A stretch of 64,000 nucleotides of DNA from Woeseiaceae bacterium (GTDB lineage Bacteria > Pseudomonadota > Gammaproteobacteria > Steroidobacterales > Woeseiaceae). This document shows positions 7,528 through 20,579 of this stretch, one piece after another; the stretch's first letter is position 1, and each line of letters begins with the position of its first letter. The notes beneath the pieces are model-generated. The model worked only from the letters and a program-made list of their open reading frames with translations, ran no database searches and was not told where the DNA came from. Where the stretch lies: the NCBI GenBank assembly GCA_024640315.1, contig JAHEFF010000001.1, positions 1-64,000 on the forward strand. Reading direction: 5' to 3'. Position numbers and translations under genes: made by a program.

Positions 7528-10500
7528 GTGAACAAAGCTTTCGTCCACCTTCACCTGCACACCGAGTTTTCGATAGTCGACAGCACGGTGCGCATTCCCC
7601 GGCTGATGGAGCGAGCGACGTCTATCGGCATGCCTGCAGTCGCAATGACCGACCAGTGCAACCTGTTCGGCCTGGTCAAATTTTACAAGCAGGCATTTGC
7701 GGCGGGTGTCAAACCACTGATCGGTGTGGATCTGAAAATCCGGAATCCGGAGGAGGACGATCGGCCATTCAGCCTCGTTCTGCTTTGTCAGGACCTTGCG
7801 GGCTACCGGAACCTGACCCGGCTGGTGAGTCGTTCATATCTCGAGGGACAGCAGCGTGGTATCCCAATGGTCAGCCCCGATTGGCTGGGCGCGGAAAATA
7901 CTGCTGGACTGATTGCGCTGTCGGGCGGTCTGAATGGTGATATTGGCCGGGCAATAATTGCCGATCAGGCTAACCTGGCACGGAAGCGGCTGGATTATTG
8001 GCACAAGCTATTCGGCGACAGGTTTTACATAGAGGTCACGCGCCTGGGTCGACCAGGCGAGGAGGCCTGTCTGCAGAGAGCCATCAAACTTGCCGCAGAC
8101 AAGTCGGTGCCGGTTGTTGCCACCAATGATGTTCGGTTTATCGACGCTGAAGACTTCAACGCGCACGAGGCACGGGTATGCATTCAGGAAGGCCGCACAC
8201 TCACAGATGCTGAGCGTCCCAAGCTATACAGCGAGCAGCAATACCTGAGAAGTGCCGGGGAAATGGTCGCACTTTTCGACGATATTCCGGAAGCGATTGA
8301 CAATACCGTTGAAGTTGCTCGCCGCTGCAATCTCGACCTGCGACTGGGCGAGTCATTTCTACCCGCGTTTCCCGTGCCGGATGGCCAGAACACTGACGGT
8401 TTCCTCAGGGCCGAGGCGGAAAAGGGTCTGAATGCGTTTTTGCAGCGAAAAGCAGGACCGGAAGGCGCCGCTGTTGAGCAATTCGATGTGATGGCTGCAC
8501 CTTACCGGGCACGACTCTCAGACGAACTCGACGTCATCTGTGACATGGGTTTTCCCGGGTACTTTCTCATTGTTGCCGACTTTATTCGTTGGGCGAAAGA
8601 GCACGATATTCCGGTCGGCCCCGGGCGTGGCTCCGGTGCCGGATCGCTGGTTGCCTACGTGCTGGGCATTACCGACCTGGATCCGTTGCAGTACGACCTG
8701 CTGTTCGAGCGATTTTTGAATCCTGAACGCGTCTCGATGCCCGACTTCGACATCGACTTCTGCATGGAAGGTCGTGACCGCGTGATTGACTACGTCGCAG
8801 AGCGATATGGCCGGGACCGCGTCTCGCAAATCATTACCTATGGCACGATGGCCGCCAAAGCAGTCATCCGCGATGTGGGCAGGGTGCTGGGCCATCCGTA
8901 CGGTTTTGTTGATCGAATCGCGAAACAGGTGCCCTTCGAAGTTGGCATGACCCTCGACAAGGCGCTTGAGGACGACGATGAACTGGCGCGGATGTATCGC
9001 GACGATGAAGAAGTTACTTCACTGATTGATCTGGCCAGGGCTCTGGAGGGCCTTGCACGAAACGCCGGCAAACACGCAGGGGGCGTGGTTATTGCGCCGT
9101 CTGAGTTAACTGACTTCACGCCACTCTACTGCGAAGACGGCGGGGCGAACCTTGTTACACAGCTTGACAAGGATGACGTCGAGGCGGCCGGCCTGGTGAA
9201 GTTCGACTTCTTGGGCCTGAAAACTCTCACAATCATTGCCTGGGCTGTTCAAACCATCAACGCGAGGGATCCGCAACGCCATCTCGACATTGCGACGATC
9301 CCGATGGACGATCAAAAAACTTTTGCGCTTTTGCAGGCCTGCAAGACACGCGCAGTATTCCAGCTCGAGTCACGCGGAATGCGGGATCTTGTGAAACGTC
9401 TGCGCCCCGACCAGTTCGATGACCTGGTTGCACTGGTCGCGCTATTCAGGCCCGGTCCATTGCAGTCCGGCATGGTTGATGATTTCGTCAACCGGAAACA
9501 CGACGTCAACAAAGCGGACATCGACTACCTGCATCCCGACCTGAAGTCGGTACTTGAGCCAACTTATGGCGTAATCCTTTACCAGGAACAGGTAATGCAG
9601 ATCGCCCAGGTCCTTGCAGGCTATACGCTTGGCGGCGCTGATCTACTGCGTCGTGCCATGGGCAAGAAGAAGCCGGAGGAAATGGCAAAGCAGCGAGAAG
9701 TCTTTGTGACCGGTGCGACCGGACGAGGCGTTGCCGAGCGAACGGCGACGCGAATATTCGACCTCATGGAGAAATTTGCGGGCTACGGGTTCAACAAGTC
9801 GCACTCGGCGGCCTACGCTTTACTCTCATACCAGACAGCCTTTCTCAAAGCACATTATCCGGCGGCCTTCATGGCAGCCGCCATGAGTGCTGATCTCGAT
9901 CACACTGATCGCCTCGTCATGGTCAAGGATGATTGCCGGAAGCTCGGCCTGGGAATTCTCGTGCCGAGCGTCAATCGGTCCGCCTACCAGTTCAGTGTTC
10001 CGGACGATCATTCGATTCTCTATGGTCTTGGGGCGATCAAGGGCGTTGGTCGTGGAGCCGTCGAAGCGTTGATCGAGGAACGGGATAAAAACGGTGAATT
10101 CTCGAGCCTCAAGGAGTTTTGTCGCCGTATCGACCTGGAAAAGGTGAACCGGCGGGCGCTTGAAGCAATGATCAAGTCCGGCGCAATGGATGATTTTGGT
10201 CTGTCGAGGCGTCAGCTCGTGCAGGAGCTTCCCGAGGCGCTCAAGAGCGCTGACCAGGAAGCGAAGGCGAAAGCGGCCGGGCAAAACGACATGTTCGGCC
10301 TCGCTGAACCGGAGCCGGCGAAGGAGGAGGTAACCCAGGCTCGCCTCGAGGAATGGACCGAACACGAATTACTCGCAAATGAGAAGGAGGCGCTTGGTCT
10401 CTATCTCACCGGACATCCATTCGATGCGGTCCGGCGGGACGCCCGCTACCTCGTTGATGGAAAGCTGGCGGATATCGCGTCGGAACCGCCGCCGCAATCG

Positions 10501-11046
10501 AGTGGTGGCGAGCGGAATTATGCTCAGCCTCGCCGCGAGGCAACAGTGGCCGGGTTGATCATGGACATACGCAAACGTGGCAACCGCGTGACCGTCGTGC
10601 TCGACGACGACTCCGGTCGGCTGGAGGTTAGCCTTTTCAGCGAGGCCTTCCAGGAGTTTCGCCATCTGCTCAGCAAGGACGAAATAGTGGTTGTCAGCGG
10701 CGCATTGCGGTATGACGACTTCATCGGCGGCTGGCAGGTCAACGCCAAGACCGTGCTGCATATTGACCGGGTCATAGAATCCAGGGCAAAAAGTATGATC
10801 CTGAGCCTCGCGCCAAACGGGCAGGGCCAGAACCTCCTGCATCGGTTGCACGATGTGCTGTTGCCATACCGGGAGGGTAGCTGCGACGTGGCAGTGCAGT
10901 ATGTCGGCAGCAATGCCGCGGCCCGGCTAAATCTCGGTCCGGAATGGGCCGTCCGCCCAAGTCGGGAGTTACGGGACAAGCTGACAGAGCTCCTGGGCCG
11001 CAACAGTGTACGATTGCTCTACGCACCAGGCCGGGAAATGAGGTAG
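7528..11046 (+). CDS. dnaE: DnaE, DNA polymerase III alpha subunit
   Basis: This is the replicative polymerase of the chromosome. I placed the start at GTG 7528 (1172 aa) because [15 protein letters not shown] matches the usual N-terminus; a GTG at 7486 would add 14 residues, and neither has a clear ribosome site. Domains in order are: an N-terminal PHP domain (1-270); the palm with [17 protein letters not shown] and the catalytic pair in [14 protein letters not shown] near residue 405; the third Asp in [13 protein letters not shown] near 555; the fingers with [15 protein letters not shown]; helix-hairpin-helix; and an OB fold around 975-1060. The PHP metal motif reads TDQCN instead of TDH, so the domain is probably a degenerate, non-catalytic form as in other Gammaproteobacteria. 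Confidence 0.97.
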   Translation: MNKAFVHLHLHTEFSIVDSTVRIPRLMERATSIGMPAVAMTDQCNLFGLVKFYKQAFAAGVKPLIGVDLKIRNPEEDDRPFSLVLLCQDLAGYRNLTRLVSRSYLEGQQRGIPMVSPDWLGAENTAGLIALSGGLNGDIGRAIIADQANLARKRLDYWHKLFGDRFYIEVTRLGRPGEEACLQRAIKLAADKSVPVVATNDVRFIDAEDFNAHEARVCIQEGRTLTDAERPKLYSEQQYLRSAGEMVALFDDIPEAIDNTVEVARRCNLDLRLGESFLPAFPVPDGQNTDGFLRAEAEKGLNAFLQRKAGPEGAAVEQFDVMAAPYRARLSDELDVICDMGFPGYFLIVADFIRWAKEHDIPVGPGRGSGAGSLVAYVLGITDLDPLQYDLLFERFLNPERVSMPDFDIDFCMEGRDRVIDYVAERYGRDRVSQIITYGTMAAKAVIRDVGRVLGHPYGFVDRIAKQVPFEVGMTLDKALEDDDELARMYRDDEEVTSLIDLARALEGLARNAGKHAGGVVIAPSELTDFTPLYCEDGGANLVTQLDKDDVEAAGLVKFDFLGLKTLTIIAWAVQTINARDPQRHLDIATIPMDDQKTFALLQACKTRAVFQLESRGMRDLVKRLRPDQFDDLVALVALFRPGPLQSGMVDDFVNRKHDVNKADIDYLHPDLKSVLEPTYGVILYQEQVMQIAQVLAGYTLGGADLLRRAMGKKKPEEMAKQREVFVTGATGRGVAERTATRIFDLMEKFAGYGFNKSHSAAYALLSYQTAFLKAHYPAAFMAAAMSADLDHTDRLVMVKDDCRKLGLGILVPSVNRSAYQFSVPDDHSILYGLGAIKGVGRGAVEALIEERDKNGEFSSLKEFCRRIDLEKVNRRALEAMIKSGAMDDFGLSRRQLVQELPEALKSADQEAKAKAAGQNDMFGLAEPEPAKEEVTQARLEEWTEHELLANEKEALGLYLTGHPFDAVRRDARYLVDGKLADIASEPPPQSSGGERNYAQPRREATVAGLIMDIRKRGNRVTVVLDDDSGRLEVSLFSEAFQEFRHLLSKDEIVVVSGALRYDDFIGGWQVNAKTVLHIDRVIESRAKSMILSLAPNGQGQNLLHRLHDVLLPYREGSCDVAVQYVGSNAAARLNLGPEWAVRPSRELRDKLTELLGRNSVRLLYAPGREMR

Positions 11047-11116
11047 AGTTCGAGACCTGCGCCACTGTCCTTACTTGGGGACAATGGCGAATTTGTTTGG
11101 ATGGCAGCTGATAGTT

Positions 11117-12076
11117 ATGGACCTCAAGTTTCTTGATTTCGAACAACCGATCGCAGAGCTGGAAGCGAAAATTGATGAGCTCCGCTATGTGGGTGACGAT
11201 TCCGAAATTAACATCAGTGAAGAAGTCTCGCGACTCAAGTCCAAAAGCGAGTCGCTGACCAAAAGCATCTTTTCCAAACTGAGCGCCTGGCAAATCGCCC
11301 AGGTAGCCCGTCATCCCATGCGCCCTTACACAGCCGACTACCTGGCTGAAATCGCTCCGGACTTTCAGGAGTTGCATGGCGATCGTATGTACGCGGATGA
11401 CCCGGCCATCATCGGTGGTATCGGCCGCCTCGACGGGCGCCCTGTGATGTTTATTGGGCACCAGAAAGGGCGAGATACGAAAGAACGCGTGCGGCGAAAC
11501 TACGGGATGCCGAAACCGGAAGGCTATCGCAAGGCGCAGCGGTTGATGAGGATGGCCGAGAAGTTCTCGATGCCCATTGTGACTTTTATTGATACGCCCG
11601 GCGCATATCCCGGCGTTGGTGCGGAAGAGCGTGGGCAGAGCGAGGCAATCGCCTATAGTTTGTTCCTTATGGCCAAGTTGCGTACGCCCATCATCAGCGT
11701 GGTCATTGGCGAGGGCGGCTCGGGCGGTGCCCTGGCAATCGGCGTGGGCGATCGATTGCTGATGCTTCAATACAGTGTCTATTCGGTGATTTCTCCCGAG
11801 GGATGCGCGTCGATCCTGTGGAAGAGTGCTGAAAAAGCTGAAGAGGCAGCGGAAGCGATGCGGATCACAGCCAGCAGCCTGAACGAATTCGGCCTGGTCG
11901 ACGAAGTCCTTCCCGAGCCGCTGGGCGCGGCACATCGTGATCCGGGCGCTATGGCAGAGGTTGTCCGCAATGCGCTTGAGAAGCACCTGGCCGATATGGA
12001 CAAGCTGGACACCGACCAGTTGCTCGAGCAACGTCAGCGGCGCCTCGCCGGTTTCGGACGCTACAAGGAAGGCTGA
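11117..12076 (+). CDS. accA: AccA, acetyl-CoA carboxylase carboxyltransferase alpha subunit
   Basis: With AccD it transfers the carboxyl group from biotin to acetyl-CoA, giving malonyl-CoA for fatty acid synthesis. The ATG at 11117 gives exactly 319 aa, the E. coli length, and begins [19 protein letters not shown], a highly conserved N-terminus. The frame is open to a GTG at 11075, but those residues are not conserved. [46 protein letters not shown] and [13 protein letters not shown] form the crotonase-type active-site half. It follows dnaE as in E. coli and precedes tilS. Confidence 0.97.
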   Translation: MDLKFLDFEQPIAELEAKIDELRYVGDDSEINISEEVSRLKSKSESLTKSIFSKLSAWQIAQVARHPMRPYTADYLAEIAPDFQELHGDRMYADDPAIIGGIGRLDGRPVMFIGHQKGRDTKERVRRNYGMPKPEGYRKAQRLMRMAEKFSMPIVTFIDTPGAYPGVGAEERGQSEAIAYSLFLMAKLRTPIISVVIGEGGSGGALAIGVGDRLLMLQYSVYSVISPEGCASILWKSAEKAEEAAEAMRITASSLNEFGLVDEVLPEPLGAAHRDPGAMAEVVRNALEKHLADMDKLDTDQLLEQRQRRLAGFGRYKEG

Positions 12077-12103
12077 TCCCGGCGGCGCAATTCGGACGAG
12101 CGA

Positions 12104-13432
12104 ATGAGCCTTAATCCAGAAGATCTGCTTGAACGGCTGCAGGCGCTGACGGTGGAATTCCCGACGTCGCGATGGGTCGTTGCCTTTTCGGGTGGAATCG
12201 ACTCCACGGTTTTGCTCCATGCGCTGGTAAGCTCGCGCACAGCTCTCCCGATTATCGCCGTGCACATTGATCATGGAATGAACGCCGAATCGGCAGCCTG
12301 GGCCGCCCATTGCGAGGCCGTGGCCGGCAACCTCGGCGTGATCTTCGAAAGTCACAACGTCACGGTCCCCGAAAATTGCGAAAACGGTCCCGAAGCTGCT
12401 GCCCGGCAGGCCCGCTATGCTGCGCTCCTGAAAATGCTGCGTGACGGTGATTGCCTGCTCAGCGGGCATCACGAAAACGACCAGGCCGAGACTTTGCTGT
12501 TGAACCTCATGCGCGGCAGTGGTCCCGCGGGCCTCGCCGGGATTGGTGCCAAACAATCATTTGGCCGGGGACTGTTACTGAGACCTTTGTTGGGTGTTCC
12601 GGAGAGTGACATCAGGGACTATGCAGAAAGTCGCGAGGTTTCCTGGATAGACGATCCGTCCAATGTCGACACCCGCTTTGACCGGAATTTTCTGCGCCGG
12701 GAAATCGTGCCGAAACTGGCATCCCGCTGGCCGGCAGTCAGCAATCGCCTGCGTCGCAGTGCCGAACTGGTCGGCGAGGCCAGCGAGTTGCTGAATGATC
12801 TGGCCGATATCGACCTGCAGGCCTGTGGTGATCGAAATTGTCTTGATCTTGGCGCGCTCACCGGCCTGTCTCAGCCGCGGCAGCGGAATCTGCTGCGGCG
12901 CGCCGTTCGGCTTTGTGGCCTGCCGCCGCCACCGGCAACCCGGCTTTACCAGGCTATCAATGAACTCATCCCGGCCCGAACGGATGCGCAGCCACTGGTG
13001 AGCTGGCCCGGTGCCGAAATGCGCCGTTATCGGCATCACCTCTATGTAATGGCGGCGCTGGCGGACAAGACCGAACCGCCCTCCGGGAGGCTTCGGGTCG
13101 ACGGGGCGCCGCTGGCACTTGGCCAGGGCCTCGGCTCTTTGGCGTTGTCTGAAAGTGAGGTTGGCGGGATCGACCGCGCGCTGGCCGAAAAGGGTCTCGA
13201 AGTCCGCTATCGGGGCGGCGGCGAGGAGATTCGCATTACGGCTCAGGGTTCCACGAGAAAACTCAAGAAGCTGTTGCAGGAGACCGGAGTCGTGCCTTGG
13301 ATGAGAGACAGGGTGCCGCTGATATTCGCCGGATCAGCGCTGGTCGCTGTCGGAGATCTCTGGGTTTCTTCGGATTACCTGAGCGCCGACGGGCTGGTGG
13401 TCACCTGGCAGGACAAACCGCCTCTCCTTTAG
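12104..13432 (+). CDS. tilS: TilS, tRNA(Ile)-lysidine synthase
   Basis: TilS converts the wobble cytidine of tRNA-Ile(CAU) to lysidine using ATP and lysine, switching both codon and amino acid identity; it is essential. The 442-aa product has the N-type ATP pyrophosphatase P-loop FSGGIDSTVLLHAL near residue 30 and SGHHENDQAETLLLNLMRG near 125. A substrate-binding middle domain is followed by the C-terminal TilS domain (about 360-430: LEVRYRGGGEEIRI, LKKLLQETGVVPWMRDRVPL). Length matches E. coli (432). The start ATG at 12104 is 27 bases after accA. A long structured gap follows before pyrG. Confidence 0.93.
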   Translation: MSLNPEDLLERLQALTVEFPTSRWVVAFSGGIDSTVLLHALVSSRTALPIIAVHIDHGMNAESAAWAAHCEAVAGNLGVIFESHNVTVPENCENGPEAAARQARYAALLKMLRDGDCLLSGHHENDQAETLLLNLMRGSGPAGLAGIGAKQSFGRGLLLRPLLGVPESDIRDYAESREVSWIDDPSNVDTRFDRNFLRREIVPKLASRWPAVSNRLRRSAELVGEASELLNDLADIDLQACGDRNCLDLGALTGLSQPRQRNLLRRAVRLCGLPPPPATRLYQAINELIPARTDAQPLVSWPGAEMRRYRHHLYVMAALADKTEPPSGRLRVDGAPLALGQGLGSLALSESEVGGIDRALAEKGLEVRYRGGGEEIRITAQGSTRKLKKLLQETGVVPWMRDRVPLIFAGSALVAVGDLWVSSDYLSADGLVVTWQDKPPLL

Positions 13433-16139
<2,707 letters not shown>

Positions 16140-16185
16140 AGGAAGTTGCCGCCAGCGTTGCTCCCCACGAATTCAGTTTCAGGCT

Positions 16186-17510
<1,325 letters not shown>

Positions 17511-17549
17511 CGTTCGACAACGGCATGGGCTGCCTGGGGTATAAGAATT

Positions 17550-17861
17550 TTGAGTGTGCGCTGGATTTTTCTGGTGTTGGCAATTGCCGGTCTGGCCTTG
17601 CAGGGCCAGCTTTGGCTGTCTGACTCGGGATTTCGCAAGACTCGCAATCTCCGCGACGCCGTTCAGGAGCAGCTGGAACAGAATGAGCAATTGCAGAGTC
17701 GCAACCTGGCCCTTGAGGCCGAAGTCGTCAATCTGAAAAATGGCAGGGCTGCAGCAGAAGAACGGGCGAGGACGGATCTCGGCATGATCGGTAAGTCGGA
17801 GACGTTCTACCAGGTGGTCCCTGCAAGCGGTGACAGACTGGTCGCCGATGCCAAGCACTAG
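17550..17861 (+). CDS. ftsB: FtsB, cell division protein
   Basis: FtsB is a bitopic inner membrane protein of the divisome that forms the FtsQLB complex and helps activate FtsWI septal synthesis. The 103-aa product has a short cytoplasmic start, one membrane segment (residues 4-20, WIFLVLAIAGLALQGQLWL) and a leucine and glutamine rich coiled coil at 30-75 with LRDAVQEQLEQNEQLQSRN. It ends with the conserved ARTDLGMIGKSETFYQV motif. The start is TTG at 17550; a GTG two codons later is equally possible. The position just after eno is diagnostic. The last codons overlap truD by 14 bases. Confidence 0.92.
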   Translation: MSVRWIFLVLAIAGLALQGQLWLSDSGFRKTRNLRDAVQEQLEQNEQLQSRNLALEAEVVNLKNGRAAAEERARTDLGMIGKSETFYQVVPASGDRLVADAKH

Positions 17862-18885
17862 CCACCCTCTTCCGGACTGGCAGCGAGCGCACGGAAGTCC
17901 CTTACTTCAAGGGCTTATCAAACAGAGTACAAGTGAATTCATTGTCACGGAGTCGCTGGCATACGACTTCACAGGCGATGGCGAGCATGATTACCTGTGG
18001 ATTGAGAAAGAAGGCGCTAATACCACCTGGGTCGCGAGGGGGCTTGCGCGGCATGCTGGCATCGCGTTGCGGGACGTTGGCTACGCGGGACTCAAAGATC
18101 GCCATGCGATAACCCGCCAATGGTTCAGTGCGCGGCGACCAAGCGGCGTTGGTACCAATTGGGACACTTTCGATCTTGAAGGTGTCCGGATTCTCGAGAC
18201 GGGCAGACACCAGCGAAAACTCAAGAGAGGTGCACATTCGGGCAATCGATTCAGGATTGCTGTCCGTGAAGTAAAAGGGTCCGAAGAAACTTTTATCTCC
18301 GACCGGCTGACGGTGATTCGGGAAAAGGGTGTACCGAATTACTTCGGTGCTCAGCGATTCGGTCGCGACGGATCCAACCTGTCACTTGCGGAAGATGTGT
18401 TTGCCGGCAAACGACTAAAGCGCGAGCTGCGGAGCATGGCGTTATCTGCGGCAAGGTCGTTTTTGTTCAACGAAATCCTGAGCTCACGCGTGACAGATGG
18501 AAGCTGGGACCAGGCGCTGCCCGGTGACGCCTTAAATCTCAATGGCACGGGCAGTTTTTTTATTGCTGAAGAAATTGATGATGAGGTGAATACAAGGTTG
18601 CGGTCACTCGATGTACATCCTACCGGCGCGTTGTGGGGGAGGGGGGATATTCAAGGCGGTCGTCAGTCAGCAACGAACGAACGCCGCATTGCCGATCGCT
18701 ATCCCGATATCCGGGATGGTCTCGAGCGGGCAGGTCTCGACATGGCACGCCGGGCGCTTCGACTGGCCGTCACTGATCTGCAATGGGAAATTGACGCCAA
18801 CAAGTTGTGGCTGGAATTTTCGCTGGGCCGCGGAAGTTTTGCGACTGCGGTTCTTCGCGAAATAGTAAGCTTACCGGGTGAGTAA
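17848..18885 (+). CDS. truD: TruD, tRNA pseudouridine(13) synthase
   Basis: TruD makes pseudouridine at position 13 of some tRNAs. I chose the ATG at 17848 (345 aa), which overlaps ftsB by 14 bases; a GTG at 17830 would add six residues. The motif YAGLKDRHAITRQWFS near residue 75 includes the catalytic Asp of the TruD family. HSGNRFRIAVRE and VPNYFGAQRFGRDGSNL follow and are characteristic, and the TRUD insertion domain lies in the middle. Length matches E. coli (349). In many Gammaproteobacteria ispD and ispF stand between ftsB and this region; here they are absent. Confidence 0.93.
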   Translation: MPSTSHPLPDWQRAHGSPLLQGLIKQSTSEFIVTESLAYDFTGDGEHDYLWIEKEGANTTWVARGLARHAGIALRDVGYAGLKDRHAITRQWFSARRPSGVGTNWDTFDLEGVRILETGRHQRKLKRGAHSGNRFRIAVREVKGSEETFISDRLTVIREKGVPNYFGAQRFGRDGSNLSLAEDVFAGKRLKRELRSMALSAARSFLFNEILSSRVTDGSWDQALPGDALNLNGTGSFFIAEEIDDEVNTRLRSLDVHPTGALWGRGDIQGGRQSATNERRIADRYPDIRDGLERAGLDMARRALRLAVTDLQWEIDANKLWLEFSLGRGSFATAVLREIVSLPGE

Positions 18886-19792
18886 TCGACTACCGAAGAT
18901 TGTTGGCGCCGCTGTCCTGTTGATCGGATTTGTTGCGGCTGGACACCTGCTTCCCGGACTGGATAGTTCGCATGTTGAGGCGTCTCTACGCAACTCCCTT
19001 CATTTTATTGGTTTCGCTGTCGTTGCCGCAACTTTGTTCGAAGTCATCCCAGGCAGCAATCTTCGCAAATCCGTCGCAACGCTCGTCGTTGTGGCTTCGC
19101 TGGGTTTTCTGTCCGAGGTGACCCAGCAATATGCGGGCAAAATATTTGACCTGATGGATGTTGCCCGCGACGTCGCAGGTGCGGCTGTTTTCCTGCTGGC
19201 ACGAATGCTCTGGGGCAAATCTCGTGAGTACGGGCGGAGCTCCGGCATGCGAGCGTCTTTTGTGGTTGCCGCTGTGGTGGTCGCTTTGCTGCTGTTTGTG
19301 CCGTTGGCTTATTGGTCGGCTACCCTAAATTCATATCACAGCAGAATGCCGGTCATTGCGGATTTCAGCACGGCGGAAGACAGCAGGATGCTGATACCGA
19401 TCGAATCCCGAGTCTCTGTCGACCTTGACGCCGGTTTCGCGGAGATCGAGCAAGCGCGCCGACGCTGGAGCGGGGTCATCATAGATACTGTTGTTCCGGA
19501 CTGGTCTGAATACCGCAACCTGGTGATTCGAGTCAGAATGACCGGGGCGCCTGAAACAAAAATTGATGTTGAGCTTGTCGATGGCGATCACCCGGGTTAC
19601 AGGTCGCAACACCTGCTCGGCGGCGAAAGCGTTGGATCTGAATTCCAGAATATCCGATTTGCCTTGAGTGAGGCAGAAGTGGTTCCTGGCCGCCCCGGCC
19701 TGGACACAACGGACATCGACCGGATCTATGTCATCGGAAAGCACAAAGGTACGACTGCGACAATCTTCATCGACTCGATCTGGCTGGAGTGA
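18878..19792 (+). CDS. VanZ-like membrane protein with a C-terminal soluble domain
   Basis: The 304-aa product starts at GTG 18878, overlapping the truD stop by eight bases. Residues 1-145 contain about five hydrophobic segments (around 8-26, 40-58, 66-84, 100-115 and 126-146). The first four, with LHFIGFAVVAATLFE, LGFLSEVTQQYAGKIFDLMDVARDVAGA, resemble VanZ-family proteins, a family with poorly known envelope roles (VanZ itself confers low-level teicoplanin resistance). Residues 150-304 are a beta-rich soluble domain, probably extracytoplasmic, with a pattern reminiscent of carbohydrate-binding beta sandwiches (SEYRNLVIRVRMTG, IDRIYVIGKHKGTTATIFIDSIWLE). The fusion is inferred, not matched to a characterised protein. 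Function is unknown. Confidence 0.55.
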   Translation: MSNRLPKIVGAAVLLIGFVAAGHLLPGLDSSHVEASLRNSLHFIGFAVVAATLFEVIPGSNLRKSVATLVVVASLGFLSEVTQQYAGKIFDLMDVARDVAGAAVFLLARMLWGKSREYGRSSGMRASFVVAAVVVALLLFVPLAYWSATLNSYHSRMPVIADFSTAEDSRMLIPIESRVSVDLDAGFAEIEQARRRWSGVIIDTVVPDWSEYRNLVIRVRMTGAPETKIDVELVDGDHPGYRSQHLLGGESVGSEFQNIRFALSEAEVVPGRPGLDTTDIDRIYVIGKHKGTTATIFIDSIWLE

Positions 19793-19865
19793 CAGTCGAC
19801 ATCATCGCCATGCTTGCGGCACAGGATCCGGGCGCGGTCATCGATATTAGGTAAAAACGGACCTC

Positions 19866-19886
19866 GACCAGCGCGCACGTCTGGTC
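19866..19886. repeat. Inverted repeat GACCAG-N9-CTGGTC
   Basis: Perfect 6-bp arms lie at 19866-19871 and 19881-19886, in the 247-base gap between the VanZ-like gene and the unknown gene at 20040. No T run follows. The gap also holds a 5-bp hairpin CCGCG-N5-CGCGG at 19969-19983 and one directly before the next gene (19993-20022). Confidence 0.3.
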
Positions 19887-19992
19887 ACTCACGATACGGG
19901 GCTCGTAGCAGGCAAGTACCAGTGACCCTTGTTGTTATTGTTTTTGTTAAACTCGGGGATACAACAAACCGCGGTCCACGCGGTCAAAACTT

Positions 19993-20022
19993 CACGGCAC
20001 ATTATCAAAATTATTAGCCGTG
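19993..20022 (+). promoter_or_regulatory. Inverted repeat CACGGC-N18-GCCGTG just upstream of a ribosome site
   Basis: The arms lie at 19993-19998 and 20017-20022 with an AT-rich 18-base loop. The strong ribosome site AGGAGGG (20029-20035) of the gene starting at 20040 begins seven bases after the second arm, so the hairpin could tune access to it. No promoter is clear. Confidence 0.3.
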
Positions 20023-20039
20023 GAATGAAGGAGGGAAAA

Positions 20040-20495
20040 ATGGAAACTGCCTGGATTCAGGTGTTCGTGCTGACCCTGACTCAATGTATAGCCCCTGCCG
20101 GAAAGATTGTTTGTCAGGAAGAGTCTGTTGAATACTACTTTACAAATGAAGATGATTGCGCGAGTGCGCTGGTGACGATGGTGGATCTCGCCGCACGTGC
20201 TGAGAATATCCTCGTCGATCGACAGAAATCGAACTGCAAGCCGGCTGCCAAGGAATCGATTGTGTACGCGGATGCTGAAGCTGCCAAAGCATCCCTTGCC
20301 AATACGGACGATTTCGTGCTGATTGACGGCAAGTCGCCGCCTGCAGATTTCATGCAGGTCGCACACAACGAGCGTCTCGAGAACATGAAGACCTGCGAGG
20401 ACACCAATGGTGTGGCGCCATGCAGGATTGGTGAGATTATCGTCGAGGCCGCGGAGGAGAGCCGCAAGACGGAAGTCTGGCAACGCCAGAAATAG
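20040..20495 (+). CDS. Unrecognised 151-aa protein with six cysteines
   Basis: I do not recognise this protein. The ATG at 20040 has an excellent ribosome site (AGGAGGG, five bases upstream), which is why I prefer it over the open frame reaching 19929. The N-terminus has a short hydrophobic stretch (WIQVFVLTLTQC) that is too brief for a typical signal peptide. The first Cys is not in a good lipobox because Gln occupies position -1. Six Cys residues are spread through the chain (LTQC, KIVC, DDCAS, SNCKP, KTCED, APCRI), which would suit disulfides if it is exported. The rest is charged, with an Ala-rich acidic middle. It stands between the VanZ-like gene and the TolB/TPR gene. Confidence 0.6.
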   Translation: METAWIQVFVLTLTQCIAPAGKIVCQEESVEYYFTNEDDCASALVTMVDLAARAENILVDRQKSNCKPAAKESIVYADAEAAKASLANTDDFVLIDGKSPPADFMQVAHNERLENMKTCEDTNGVAPCRIGEIIVEAAEESRKTEVWQRQK

Positions 20496-20579
20496 AACGT
20501 CGAACGTCCGTTGTTTAAAAGGTCCCATTTTTCAGTCACTAATGCTATGTTCACGGTCGCGTTAGAGGGAGAGTGACGC

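Noticed and set aside
10772-12556. Long minus-strand open frame of 594 codons across dnaE, accA and tilS
   Set aside because: It is antisense to three conserved genes and its translation has no recognisable domain; it is a codon-bias shadow.
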